This document shows, one piece after another, positions 8,790-20,486 of a stretch of DNA of 64,000 nucleotides. The stretch spans positions 1 to 64,000 of the forward strand of contig SNVD02013575.1 of NCBI GenBank assembly GCA_013180625.2, given 5' to 3'. Position 1 is the stretch's first letter. Every line of letters starts with the position of its first letter. Under the pieces are notes generated by a model. The model had not been told where the DNA came from. It ran no database searches and worked only from the letters and a program-made list of their open reading frames with translations. This DNA is from Boswellia sacra. Lineage: Eukaryota; Streptophyta; Magnoliopsida; Sapindales; Burseraceae. The position numbers and the translations under genes are program-made.

Positions 8790-11700
8790 AATAGTCATAG
8801 CTTTGAAGAATTATATACAACTTGCAATTCCTAGTTTTGATGGTCACTATGATCATTGGAGTATGTTTATGGAGAACATTTTCAAGTCTAAAGAGTATTG
8901 ATAGGTTGTGGCTACTAGAATTGTTCAGCAGCTGGGGTTACTCTAATAGATTTGTAAAAAGCAAAGCTTGAGGGATAGAGGTTGAAGGATCTCAAGGCAA
9001 AAAATTACTTGTTCCAACTATTGATTGCTCTATCATGAAAACAATCCTTAACAAAGATACTTCTAAGCAAATTTGGGACTCCATGAAGAAGAAGTTTCAA
9101 GGGACAACAAGGGCAAAAAAGGTGGTACATCTTTAAGCGCTTCATGCTGAGTTTAAAACTCTACAAATGAAGATGGGTGAATCAATTATAGATTACATCT
9201 CGAGGACAATGACAATGGCAAATGAGCGATGCATCAATGGAGAAAAGCTTGATGATGTTACCATTGCTGAGAAGATTCTTCGTTCTCTCACATCCTAATT
9301 TAATTATGTTGTTTATTGATGGAAGAATCAAAAGATATTGACACATTGTCAATTAATGAGTTGTAGAGCTCATTGTTGGTACATGAGTAGAAAATTATCC
9401 AAACAAGGAGGAGCAAGCCTTACAAGCAGCCACAAATTCTAAAGGAGCTGGACGTGGCAAGAAGAATTATAAAGTCAAGAATGAACGCCATAAATTAGAG
9501 GAGAAAGCCACTAATTCCCAAGGAAATAAGAGAGGTTGTGATGCTCAAAATTCCTGAAGACAAAAATCAAGGTCTGGAGACAAGTCGAAGGTTGAATGTT
9601 ACCGCTGTCCACATTAGTACTAAGTGCTATACAAATTTGAATAAAAATCATGGTGAGAAGTCCAAGTTTGCAGAAAAGGAAGAAGAAGAAATTTTCCTTC
9701 TTATGGTAGTCAAACAAAAGATGAATCTCAAAGAAATTATGTTATTTAGATACTGGTTGCAGTAATCACATGTGTGATGACAAAAATTGTTTAGTTATTT
9801 GAATGAATCCTTTAAAAATTTTGTTGAGTTTGGTGATGACTCAACAATTTTGGTTACGGATAAAGGAAGGATTTCCATTCAAGCCAAATGAAATTATCAT
9901 TTAATCTCTAATATTTTATATGTTCTAGAGTTGAAATCTAATCTCCTTAATGTTGGACAACTTCAAGAAAAGGGCTATGAGATTTCTATCAAGAATGGAG
10001 TCTGTCGAGTCCAAGATGACAAAATAGTTTTGATTGCCCAAGAGAAAATGACAGCAAATTAGATGTTGTCGTATCTCTATCACACCAGTCACTCATGTCT
10101 TCCTACAAAATTAGAAGAAACAGTATGGTTTGGCACTACCACTATGTTCATCTCAATTTTGGTGGGTTACAACACTTGCAACAAAAAAAAAATGGTAGTA
10201 AGACTTCCAAAATTCGAATGTCCTTCAAAGATTTGTGAAGATTGTATTGTTAGCAAACAACATAGACATGGTTTTCCACAAAAGAAGGCTTGGAGAGCAA
10301 AGAGAGTGCTTGAAATAATGTATTCAAATTTGTGTGGACTAATAAAGCCACTATCCAATGGAGGTAAACAGTATTTTATATCCTTAATTGATGATTTTAG
10401 CTAAAAAACCTAGGTATATTTTTTGCATGAAAAGTCAAAAACTTTAGCAACTTTTCTAAGGTTCAAAACACTAGTTGAGAAGGAAGTTGGTTGTCCAATT
10501 AAAATCTTGCGCACTAATCGTGGTGGAGAGTACAACTCACAAGCATTTGGAGATTTTTTATGACGAGCATGGAATTAAAAGGCAATTGACAGCAAACTAA
10601 TCACCTCAACAAAATGGGGTTTGTGAGAGAAAGAATCGCACAATTCTTAACATGGTTCAAAGTCTTATACAATGAAGCAATATTTCCAAGAGTTTTGGCC
10701 TGAAGTAATTAATTGGAGTATTTATATTTTGAATACGTGTCCTACACAACCTCTTCAAAAAATAACTCTAGAAGATGCATGGAGTAGACGTAAAACTGTT
10801 GTTGATCATTTTTGGGCGTTTGGATGCATTTCATATGCCTATGTTCCTGATGAGAAGAGAAAGAAATACAAAGGCGAACAATGTTTTTTCTTGGTGTTGG
10901 TGATTGTTTAAAAGCTTATAAATTATATAATCCTATTATAAGGAAAATTATCATTAGCCATGATGTCATTTTCGATGAGGAGAAAATTTGTTTATAGAGT
11001 AACAATACATCTAGATAGAAAATTCTAATAGATTTTAATGATAAAAATGAAGAAATGTAGCAACAACAAACTATAGTAGTGTGACCACTAGCAAAACTAG
11101 TTTTAGTACCTTCTGTTACGTGACCAACAATAGAGCCTATTACATCAATCCTAACAAAATCATCTGTGGAGGCTGTCACTTTAGAATGTTATCATTCTCA
11201 ACGAGTTAAAAGAAGATCAGCATGGATGTCAGATTATCAAGTACGAAGACTTGATAATAAGGATCTGTTTACACATTTTGTGCTATTTTCAGATTGTCAT
11301 CCTGCAATGTTTGAAGTAGCTGTCAAAGAGCAAAAATGACAAAAGGCTATGGATGAGGAGATTGTAGCCATTAAAAGAACAATCCATGGGAATTGACTAA
11401 TCTTCTAAAAAGGTAAAGATTAATTAGTATGAAATGGGTTTACAAAACAAAGTTGAAAGAAAATTTTGAAATTGACAAATACAAGGCACGCTTGGTGGCT
11501 AAAGACTACAATCGAGAGTTTGGCATGGACTACAATGAGGTTTTTGCTTTTATTGCAAGGCACAATATAATCAGATTGTTGATTGCAGTAGCAGCTCAAA
11601 ATTCTTGGCCTATTTTTCAACTTGATGTGAAGTCAGCATTTCTACATGACTTACAAGAAGAGGTATTTATTGATCAACCTCCTGGTTACATGACAAAAGG

Positions 11701-11925
11701 TAATGAGCATAAAGTTTATAAAATGAAAAAAGCTTTATATTGACTAACGCAAGCACGCCGAGCTTAGTGTAGTTTATAGATGCTTATTTCTTGAAGGAAG
11801 GTTTCCAAAAGTCTCCATATGCCTATACTCTTTGCACAAAAAATTGGAGAAGAAAGAAAGACACATGTGATATGTCTATATGCAGATGATTTGATTTGTA
11901 CTGGATGTAATAGTACTATGTTATA
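8790..11925 (+). pseudogene. Degenerate Copia gag-pol (element 1, first part)
   Basis: A decayed polyprotein read in several frames. UBN2-type Gag is visible near 8810-9310 (IPSFDGHYDHWSMFMEN; QIWDSMKKKFQGTTRAKKV). A zinc-knuckle start CYRC lies near 9597 and the protease core LDTGCSNHM near 9746. GAG-pre-integrase and integrase follow (CEDCIVSKQHRHGF about 10230; TNRGGEYNSQAF about 10515; NGVCERKNRTIL about 10615). RT starts near 11429 (MKWVYKTKLKENF; FQLDVKSAFL) and reaches LYADDLIC near 11890, then breaks at the CAATCTG insertion site. Multiple stops and frameshifts. Not functional. Confidence 0.85.
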
Positions 11926-11932
11926 CAATCTG

Positions 11933-13652
11933 CTTAAGTGGTTCATTTTATGCACACATTTTCATTTTTATCTTCATTAACACATGTGAGGTATATTCAA
12001 CCAAAGCAATTGTATATTCATGCAAAGAAAGAGGGAGGAGAATAGAGTTATATTTCTTCTCAAATATCGGGGATAGAAGATAGGATTACATTGCTCTTCA
12101 ACAATAAAGATAAACTACTTCTAGCACTTCAAAAATCCATTCATTAATTCATACGAATCATATATTCAAAAATTAAATATAAACAATCAATTCGAGATTC
12201 GATAAATAAAGAATTCCTGACCATCATATATGAGTCTATTCAATGTTTATCAAGCATCTTTCATGACATCATTCATAAATATTCAATTATTCTAAATGAT
12301 TGTCCCTCACCATCAATGTGAGTCTACCACTACTTTATGGTATCATACAATCATAATTATTCAATTACACTTCTAATCATGGTAATTATTAAAAAAAAAT
12401 CAATACAAAGCCATAATTTAGAATCATGGCACTTCGACCAAGATTTGATAATTCTATCATGGTATTCTAGCCTATTGCAATTCTAGCATTTGATTATAAT
12501 TCTAAATATGGCAATTCTAGCCTAGCATGGCATTTGAAGCCTATTTATAGCAATCATGACATATTCTAGCCTAATCATATCAATCAAGATGAAACATGGC
12601 TATTCTAGTCTAATTCAAACATTCAAGGGTAAACATGATAATTCTTACCTATTCTATATTATTTCCTAGCTTACTTCAAAATTCAATTATAAGTTTTTGT
12701 AGCATGATTCTAATTAGGTACTCTTAAGCATAATTCAAAGCATGTACTCCTAAATATGATTTTAAGTATTCGCAAAGAAAATAAACTCCTAGCATGATTC
12801 TGAATGAGGCAAACAGATGTACCTTGACATGCTTATGCATTTCACAAAACAATTCATAATAACCCTAAGCATAAAAAATAAAACCTAAATGTGCTCATTC
12901 TAAGCATAAATAAATCTAAACATGCTTAGTCTAAAGCAATAAAAATAAAGAAGAAAAGATGAGGGAGAAAAGAGGATTGCTCCTAAGACGTATGCTTTCA
13001 GGGTTTAGAGTAACAGAACGCCTAGAAAAATATTAAACTATAAAAGACTCCTTGAATTCTCAAGTATATCTTCAAGAGAGAGAAGAGAATATTTTGTTGT
13101 GTGTGTGGAAGTGAGGAGAGGGGATGTTTATATAAGAGAGAGTGTGAGTTGAAAAAAGAACCAAAATCTAACAAATGAAGGTGTTTAGCGAAATTTTTTG
13201 ATTATGCAAGGAGAATAGCCAACCGACTGTGTGAGAACTAACCAACCAATAGTAAGATAGCCAGTTGGCTATAGATAGACCACCAATCAATGAGAGGATA
13301 GTTGACCATTCGTCCTACAACCATCGGCCAATTGTAGCCCACGGAACCCCTTTGTTTTGCCACCTTTTAGTATAGTCCTCCTTCAACCTTTGTTTGTTCA
13401 ATTGCATGTAACTTTTCAAGTTCAACTTTGATTTGTGATCTATAAAATTCTACAAAAACTAGACATACGTAGCTTCGTAATGGTAAATGACTTATCAATA
13501 GATTCCTCTTGGATTAATTTTTGTGATTTTTTGAAATCATTTATCAACTTTTAAAAACCTTTCTTCCTTTTGCTTCCAAGAGCATTTTGATCATTTCCAT
13601 TGCTTGACATCCATCTTCATTTAATCATCAAGCCCTAAAAATCTAGTGTCTG
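11933..13652. mobile_element. Non-coding insertion inside element 1 RT, flanked by CAATCTG
   Basis: RT homology stops at 11925 and resumes at 13660 (reading MMHYFL just before the young Copia). The 1720 bp between are bounded by CAATCTG at 11926-11932 and 13653-13659. The segment has no coding frame. It contains repetitive stretches of the type CATGATTCTA/CTAGCATAATTC, and a TATA-like TTTATATAAG near 13128. A solo LTR of an unrecognised Gypsy or Copia family is likely, but its ends are not clean TG...CA, so the class is uncertain. Confidence 0.5.
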
Positions 13653-13711
13653 CAATCTGATCTTAGCATGATGCACTATTTTCTTGTCATATAAATTATG
13701 CAAATAGCTAC

Positions 13712-15396
13712 TGTTGACCCAGGTATGGCAACCCAAGAGGGGGGGTGAATTGGGTTTTTATTTATCAAAACGGATTTAGAAAACTTTTCTTGAAAGATCA
13801 AAATTATTACTCTTTCTTTGAGAATAAAGGTGAAGAAGATGAAATTAGAATTTATCAAAGATGCAATCAAAAGAATAATAATGATGAACAATCACAAGTG
13901 CAAGTAAATGTAAAGAGGAAAGGGATAAAGAGAGTGCAAACTCAATTTACGTGGTTCGGCAAACCTTGCCTACGTCCACGGGCTCCTAGCTCCACGAGCT
14001 AAGCTTTCCACTAAGTTGTAGAAATCTTTACAACTTGCTTGATGAACAACCTCACCAAGACTTTTTCTTCCAACTCTTGATAACACCACACCAAGAGTTC
14101 TTCTTGATGAACAACCTCACCAAGGCAACTTCCTTCAACTCTTGCTAACACACAACAAGAGTTCTCTCAAGGATAACTATTATCCTTTACAATAATATCT
14201 CACTCTCACCACAATACAAGAACAAAGATAATTTTTACAACAAAAGTATAACTCTCTTCAAAGAGTAGATAAATAATATAAAAGCTCTCTAGACTTGATA
14301 TTTCTCTTGCTTTTTGCTTGATAAAATGCTTCTCTTGCACTTATCTTTTTTTTGAATGCATGCATGGGAGAAGGGCTCCTTTTATAGGCAAATAGGATGA
14401 ACTTAATCAAGTGAAGACACCATCTCCAAATTTTCTGCCCACCATAAAAATCATAATTTTGTCTGCCATTTTTGTCAATGTTCCGTTTGAAATTTGAAAA
14501 TATTCAAAACATAAAAGATCTGCACATTTGAATAAGCTTTCCAACGCATCAAGAATCAAGTCATTTGGATATCTGTAGCTCAAGATATGGCCAAAACACC
14601 ATTCGGTGCTCATGTGACTTGATTTTTCCTCCATGTGTCAGTCCACCGACTTGAATGATAATTCTGTCAGCCTTCCGTTTGAAATTTGAATTTCTTCAAA
14701 ACATAAAAGATCTGCATATTTGAATAATCTTTCCAAAACATTAAGAATAAAAGCATTTGGAAATCTCTATCTTAAGATATGGCCAAAACACCATTCGGTG
14801 CTCATGTGAGTTGATTTTTCTTCTTTGTGTCAGTCCACCGAATTGCATGTCAATTATGTCGGCCTTCTGATTGAAATTTGAATTTTTTCAAAACATATGA
14901 AATGTTCCTCATTAAGTCATCTTTCCAATGCCGCAAGAATCAAGTCATTTTGATTTTTCTAGCTCAAGATATGTCCAAAGGAGTATTCGGTGCTCATGTC
15001 AGCTGCTTCCATTTGTCTTTCAATTGCATGATGATTTGGACAACCTTGCACTTGAAATTTGAATTTCATTAAAACATATGAAATGTTATAAATTGAGTAA
15101 GCTTTTCAAAGGCTCAAGAATCACATCATTTGGATATTTGTAGAGATATATATGACCAATTGATTGAACATTGCTCATGTGTCACATTCCTTGAGTCAAT
15201 CCTTGTTCTTAAACTTTGGTGCCTTTAACATGTAGTCTTCTCCTTAGCTTCAACACTTCATTTTAATAAGCCTCTTCTTGATTTTAAAATTATTTCAATG
15301 ATCTTACTCTTGCACATAAATAAACATGTTAGTAAATCTCAATTAATCAATGTGTATTGTTATCATCAAAATTATCATGTAGCCTTAGGGCTAACA
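13712..15396 (-). repeat. 3' LTR of Copia element 2
   Basis: 1685 bp. It contains four imperfect tandem repeats of 181-192 bp starting near 14481, 14673, 14865 and 15046, each built around TTTGAAATTTGAA, TCAAAACATA, CAAGAATCA and ATTCGGTGCTCATGT. It carries one copy of a 65-bp unit that is triplicated in the other LTR. Confidence 0.9.
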
Positions 15397-15412
15397 ATCT
15401 CCCCCTTTTTGA
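15397..15412 (-). other. Polypurine tract of element 2, with extra copies downstream
   Basis: On the - strand AAAAAGGGGGAGATT abuts the 3' LTR. Similar CTCCCCC/CTCCCCCTT tracts recur on the + strand at about 15547, 15590 and 15609, giving several PPT-like sites between pol and the LTR. Confidence 0.8.
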
Positions 15413-15657
15413 TGATGACAAACCATTGATTGCTTTAAAATATAATCTAAAATCAAGAATGAAAATAAAATCAACAATAAGCAAAAAGAATGGCACTTGT
15501 TATGAATATAAGCAATCCAACTCAACTATTTACTCCAACTCATTTTCTCCCCCTTTTGTTATCATCAAAAAGATGTAATCAAATTAACTACTCCCCCTAA
15601 ATATATTCTCCCCCTTAACATATGCTACCATTCAAAGATTATCATATTAAAGCAAAA

Positions 15658-18600
15658 TTAAGACATATCCAACATGCCTAATTCTCTTCTAATTATGCAA
15701 AATCTATCTTAACTAAGGGGTTTAGTAAATATATCGGCTAATTGTTTTTCGGTGGGAACAAATTCTAAAGAAATATTACCTTTTTGCACATGATCTCTAA
15801 TAAAATGGTGTCTAATCTCTATATGCTTAGTCCTAGAGTGTTGTATGGGATTTTTTGAAATGTTGATGGCACTTGTATTGTCACATTTGATGGGAATATG
15901 ATCAAATACCACACCATAATCTTTTAAAATTTGTTTCATCCAAAGAGATTGTGCACAACAACTTCCTACTGCAATATACTCGGCTTCCGCGGTTGATAAG
16001 GCAACAGAATTTTGTTTTCTACTAAACCATGAGACTAATGCATGTCCTAGAAAATGGCAAGAGCCACTAGTGCTCTTTCTATCAAGAAGACTTCCAGCAA
16101 AGTCCGCATCGGAATAACTAATTAGATCAAAATTATCACACTTAGGATACCAAAGACCTAGATTTATGGTTCCAAGAAGATATCTAAATATCCTCTTTAC
16201 AGCCTTAAGGTGAGATTCCTTTGGACAAGATTGAAATCTAGCACACATACACACACTAAACATAATATCGGGTCTACTAGCAGTTAAATACAAAAGAGAG
16301 CCAATCATACCTCGATATTTTGTTACCTCAACATCTTTTCCTTTCTCATCTTTGTCAAGCTTGGTTAATGTACCCATAGGTGTGTTATATGTCCTTGAAT
16401 TATCCATGCCAAACTTCTTGAGAAGATCTCTTGTGTATTTAGCTTGATTTATGAAGATCCCATCCATTGATTGCTTGATTTGAAGTCCAAGGAAGAAATT
16501 TAATTCTCCCATTAAGCTCATTTCAAATTCTTGTTGCATACACTTGGAAAATTCTTCACACATAGAAATATTAGTAGCACCAAATATAATATCATCAACA
16601 TAGATTTGAACAATTAATAAATCATCATTTTTTGTTTTAACAAAAAGAGTAGTATCAACTTTTTTCATTTCAAAACCATTATCAATGAGAAATTTGCTCA
16701 ATCTATCATACCATGCTCTTGGTGCTTGTTTCAAGCCATAAAGTGCCTTTTTGAGTTTGAAAACATGGTTTGGAAAATCATGATTTTGAAAACCAAGAGG
16801 TTGCTCTACATATACTTCCTCCATAATGTAACCATTTAAAAATGCACTTTTGACATCCATTTGATATAATGTAAAATTTTTATAACATGCAAATGCACAC
16901 AACATTCTAATTGATTCTAATCTAGCAACCGGTGCAAAGGTTTCCTCATAATCAATACCTTCTTCTTGATTGTATCCTTGAGCAACAAGTCTAGCTTTGT
17001 TTCTAATAATGGTGCCATTTTCATCTACTTTATTTCTAAAAATCCATTTAGTGCCTATAATAGAATGATTTTTGGGTCTAGGGACTAATTCCCAAACTTG
17101 ATTTCTTCAAATTGGTTCAATTCTTCTTGCATAGCCAAAATCCAACTTTCGTCATTTTTGGCTTCTTTAAAAGATTTTGGTTCAAATTGAGAGACAAATG
17201 CAAAATGATTACAAAAGTTCCTAAAAGAAGATCTAGTTCTCATACCTTGTGATGGTTCACCAATAATAAGATCTTTAGGATGAGCTTTTGCATACCTCTA
17301 TTCCTTTGGTAATTCTTGGGAAGAATCATTTACTTCCTCAAGCTTTTCTTGTTGAAGTTGTAATTCATCTTGACTCTTTTCATCAAGCCTTGATTCCTTG
17401 ATTTGCCTTTCTACCTCAACAATATCATCATCTAAATTCTTTGAAGAAATCACATTAGTTTCATCAAATTCAACATGCATAGATTCTTCAATAGTAAGAG
17501 TCTTTTTGTTAAAAACTCTATATGCTTTACTATGGTTGGAGTAGCCCACAAAAATTCCAACATCGGCTTTTGCATCAAATTTTCCAAGGTTATCCTTAGT
17601 ATTTAAAATAAAACATTTATATCCAAAAACTTTAAAAAATCCAATGTTGGGTTTTCTTCCTTTCCAAAGTTCATAAGGAGTTTTCTTTATTAAAGCTCTA
17701 ACATGGACTCTATTGATTATAAAGCATGCGGTATTAACGGCTTCGGCCCAAAAATATTTTGGCAAATTATTTTCAAGTAACATGGTCCTAGCCATTTCTT
17801 GGATAGTCCTATTTTTCCTCTCAACAACACCATTTTGTTGTGGAGTTCTAGGTGCGGAAAAATTATGTTCAAAACCATTTTCATCACAAAGATTTTTAAA
17901 TGCAACATTGTTTACTTCACCACCATGATCACTCCTAATGGACACAATAGAATATCCTTTTTGATTTTGGACTCTTTTTGCAAATTTTGAAAAAGCTTGT
18001 ATGGCCTCATTTTTAGTTTTCAAGAATAATACCCAAGTGAATCTTGAATAATCATCCACAATAACAAAAACATAATACTTTCCACCAAGGCTTTGAGTTC
18101 TTGATGGTCCAAATAAATCCAAATGAAGTAATTGTAGAGGTTTATTTGTTGAAATAAATTTCTTTTGTTTAAAAGAAGTTCTCACTTGTTTTCCAAATTG
18201 ACAAGCATCACAAATTTATCCTTTTCAAATTTTATTTTTGGAAGACCATCAACTAAATCATTTTTAGAAATTTTTGAAATTGTGTCCATGCTAGCATGAC
18301 CTAACTTCTATGCCATAACCAAGCATCATGATTAACAATGAAACAATTTTCTACATGATTATTAACATCAATATCAATTGTATAAATATTACCACATTTA
18401 TTACCAACAAATAATGTCTTAATGTTACTAAGATCCTTAATCACACATCTATTATGCTCAAAAGTAACAAAATATCCCTTATCACACAACTAACTAATGC
18501 TAATCAAATCATGTTTCAAACCATTAACAAGCAAAATATTTTCAATAATAAGTGAAGAAGGGTTACCAATATCACCATGTTCGATTACCCTTCCTTTGGC

Positions 18601-18720
18601 ATCATCACCGAAGGTCACATATCCTCTTTTCTTCATGATTAATCTTGAGAATTTGGAGGCATCTCCGGTCATATGCCTTGAGCATCCATTATCTAAGTAC
18701 CACTTGTGTTTGCCACTCCT
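15658..18720 (-). pseudogene. Copia pol of element 2 (protease-integrase-RT-RNase H), broken
   Basis: Protease core YLDNGCSRHMTGD at about 18690-18665 lies in a different frame from gag. The LISIS*LCDKGY stop near 18490 is a CAG-to-TAG type change. Frameshifts occur near 18295 and 18215. Integrase is open from 18185 to 17298 (HHCC end lost to the frameshift; DLFGP, SDHGGEV and PQQNGVVERKNR mark the DDE core). Another break lies near 17110-17300. RT and RNase H are open in 16905-15709, with intact [16 protein letters not shown] and CDNTSAIN. The stop at 15709 precedes a further readable pol tail to 15658. Enzymes would copy RNA to cDNA in Gag particles and integrate it; this copy cannot make them from one frame. 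Confidence 0.9.
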
Positions 18721-20432
18721 TTGTCTTTACAATCAACATTCAAGGAGTAACTTTTTGGTACCCAAAAGTTCTTGGGTCCTTGGGGGTTAGTTATGGTACT
18801 TTTTGGAACCCATATTTGTTTCAAATTAGGATTTCTCTTAATATAACAATAATACACTTTGTGTCCCTTTCTTCCACAATAAGTACATGAATGATTAGGA
18901 TTATTCCTAGAAGATGCATGAACAAAATAGTTTTTAAAATACTTTTGATTTTTATGAGTTTTATATCCTAACCCTCTTTTATCAAAAACACACCTTTGGT
19001 TTTGTAACATAGAATTCAAATTTTTTGTGCTTTTTGTAAAACTATCAACAATATTTCTTAAGTCATTATTTTCCTTTTTCAAAATAGCATTTTGTTTCTC
19101 CAATTTATCAAAATCCTTTTGTTTTAAAATGTCATTTTCAGTTTTTAATAAATGTATTTGACTTTCCAAACTTTCAAAATCTTTTTGCTTTAAAATTTCA
19201 TTTTCATTTTCTAAAGCTTCATTTATTTCTACCAACTCTTCTAATTGAGATAACATGATTTTTGACTTCTTTTTGAAAGCATTGATTTTTGAATTTTGTT
19301 TATCAACTTGCACATTTAAATTTTGGAATGCTTCAAGTAATTCATCATATGAAAGTTTAGGATCATAGTTTAGAATACTTACCTCATCTTCACTTAAAGC
19401 CATGAAGCACATGTTTGCCACTTCGCAATCTTCTTCTTCGGTGGAGCTAGCTTCACTATCATCCCAATTTGTGGCTTTCATTGCTTTGGATTTCTTGTTT
19501 TGACTCTTGAAGTAAGGACAATCTATCTTTACATGTCCCGGTTTCTTGCATTCATAGCAAATAACTTGATCATTTTTCTTATCTTGCTTTGAGCTTTGCC
19601 CTTTGTACTCCCTTCTAGAATTCTTCTTGAATCCTTGGTTTCTTCTAATCATCCTTTTTAGCTTTCTTGTAATAAATGCAAGATCTTCATCATCTCCTTC
19701 ATCATCGGACTCATCATCTTCTTTTGTTGAAGATTTGAATGCAATGTTTTTCTTTTTCTTGAAATCTTCTTCATTCTCCTTCAAGGTGATTTCATGAGTC
19801 ATGAGAGAACCCATAAGTTCTTCTAATGGTAGTTTGGTGAGGTCCTTTGCTTCTTGAATTGCCGTCACCTTTGGCTCCCAAGATTTTGGTAGACACCTAA
19901 GAATCTTTCTCACCATTTCAACATTAGAATAAGATTTACCAAGAGATTTCAAACTATTAATAATATCCGTAAATCTAGTAAACATTTCAGAAATTGATTC
20001 ATCCGATTTCATCTTAAAAAGCTCATAACTATGAACTAGCATACTAATTTTAGATTCTTTAACTTGACTAGTTCCTTCATGAGTAACTTCAAGTGTGTGC
20101 CATATTTCTTGTGCCGTAGAACAAGTAGATATTCTATTAAACTCATTTCTATCTAGAGCACAATATAACACATTCATAGCTTTAGCATTCAAACTCAATT
20201 TCTTTTTATCATCTTCACTAAACTCTTTAGGTTCTTTAAGCATGCTTTCCCCATTTTCAATTTTGGTAGGAACAAAAGGTCCTTCCAAAACAATAGACCA
20301 CAAATCATAATCAAAAGATTTCAAGAAAATACTCATTCTAGTTTTCCAATAAGAGTAATCACTTCCATTAAAAAATGGAGGTCTAGAGATAGAAAGTCCC
20401 TCAACATATGAAGTTGAATTAAAAGTAGCCAT
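18693..20432 (-). CDS. gag: Copia Gag protein of element 2, intact frame
   Basis: 579 aa from ATG 20432. Gag packages element RNA into cytoplasmic virus-like particles. Residues about 15-210 are a UBN2-type Gag (SDYSYWKTRMSIFLKS; GESMLKEPKEFSEDDKKKL). An acidic stretch (DDESDDEGDDED) lies at about 239-250. A CCHC zinc knuckle CYECKKPGHVKIDC is at 292-305, a Leu/Glu/Lys coiled coil at about 380-470, and a second CCHC knuckle CTYCGRKGHKVYYC at 516-529. The frame ends at TAG while the protease core continues in the -1 frame, so either an indel or a frameshift expression step separates Gag from Pol; I favour an indel because Copia normally uses one frame. Gag could support mobilisation of relatives in trans. 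Confidence 0.9.
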   Translation of the reverse strand: MATFNSTSYVEGLSISRPPFFNGSDYSYWKTRMSIFLKSFDYDLWSIVLEGPFVPTKIENGESMLKEPKEFSEDDKKKLSLNAKAMNVLYCALDRNEFNRISTCSTAQEIWHTLEVTHEGTSQVKESKISMLVHSYELFKMKSDESISEMFTRFTDIINSLKSLGKSYSNVEMVRKILRCLPKSWEPKVTAIQEAKDLTKLPLEELMGSLMTHEITLKENEEDFKKKKNIAFKSSTKEDDESDDEGDDEDLAFITRKLKRMIRRNQGFKKNSRREYKGQSSKQDKKNDQVICYECKKPGHVKIDCPYFKSQNKKSKAMKATNWDDSEASSTEEEDCEVANMCFMALSEDEVSILNYDPKLSYDELLEAFQNLNVQVDKQNSKINAFKKKSKIMLSQLEELVEINEALENENEILKQKDFESLESQIHLLKTENDILKQKDFDKLEKQNAILKKENNDLRNIVDSFTKSTKNLNSMLQNQRCVFDKRGLGYKTHKNQKYFKNYFVHASSRNNPNHSCTYCGRKGHKVYYCYIKRNPNLKQIWVPKSTITNPQGPKNFWVPKSYSLNVDCKDKGVANTSGT

Positions 20433-20468
20433 AGCTCAAAATCGGTTAAGATTTAAAAAAATGAGCAA

Positions 20469-20484
20469 CCTTGCTCTGATACCA
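20469..20484 (-). other. Primer-binding site of element 2
   Basis: On the - strand TGGTATCAGAGCAAGG lies two bases inside the 5' LTR. It matches the canonical Copia site complementary to initiator-Met tRNA. Confidence 0.9.
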
Positions 20485-20486
20485 CT

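Noticed and set aside
13745..15578. Several 60-85 codon frames on both strands in the LTR of element 2 and its duplicate at 21315-21972
   Set aside because: They repeat in both LTRs and follow the tandem repeats; no domain.
17713..18890. Plus-strand frames opposite element 2 pol and gag
   Set aside because: Shadows of real - strand coding sequence.
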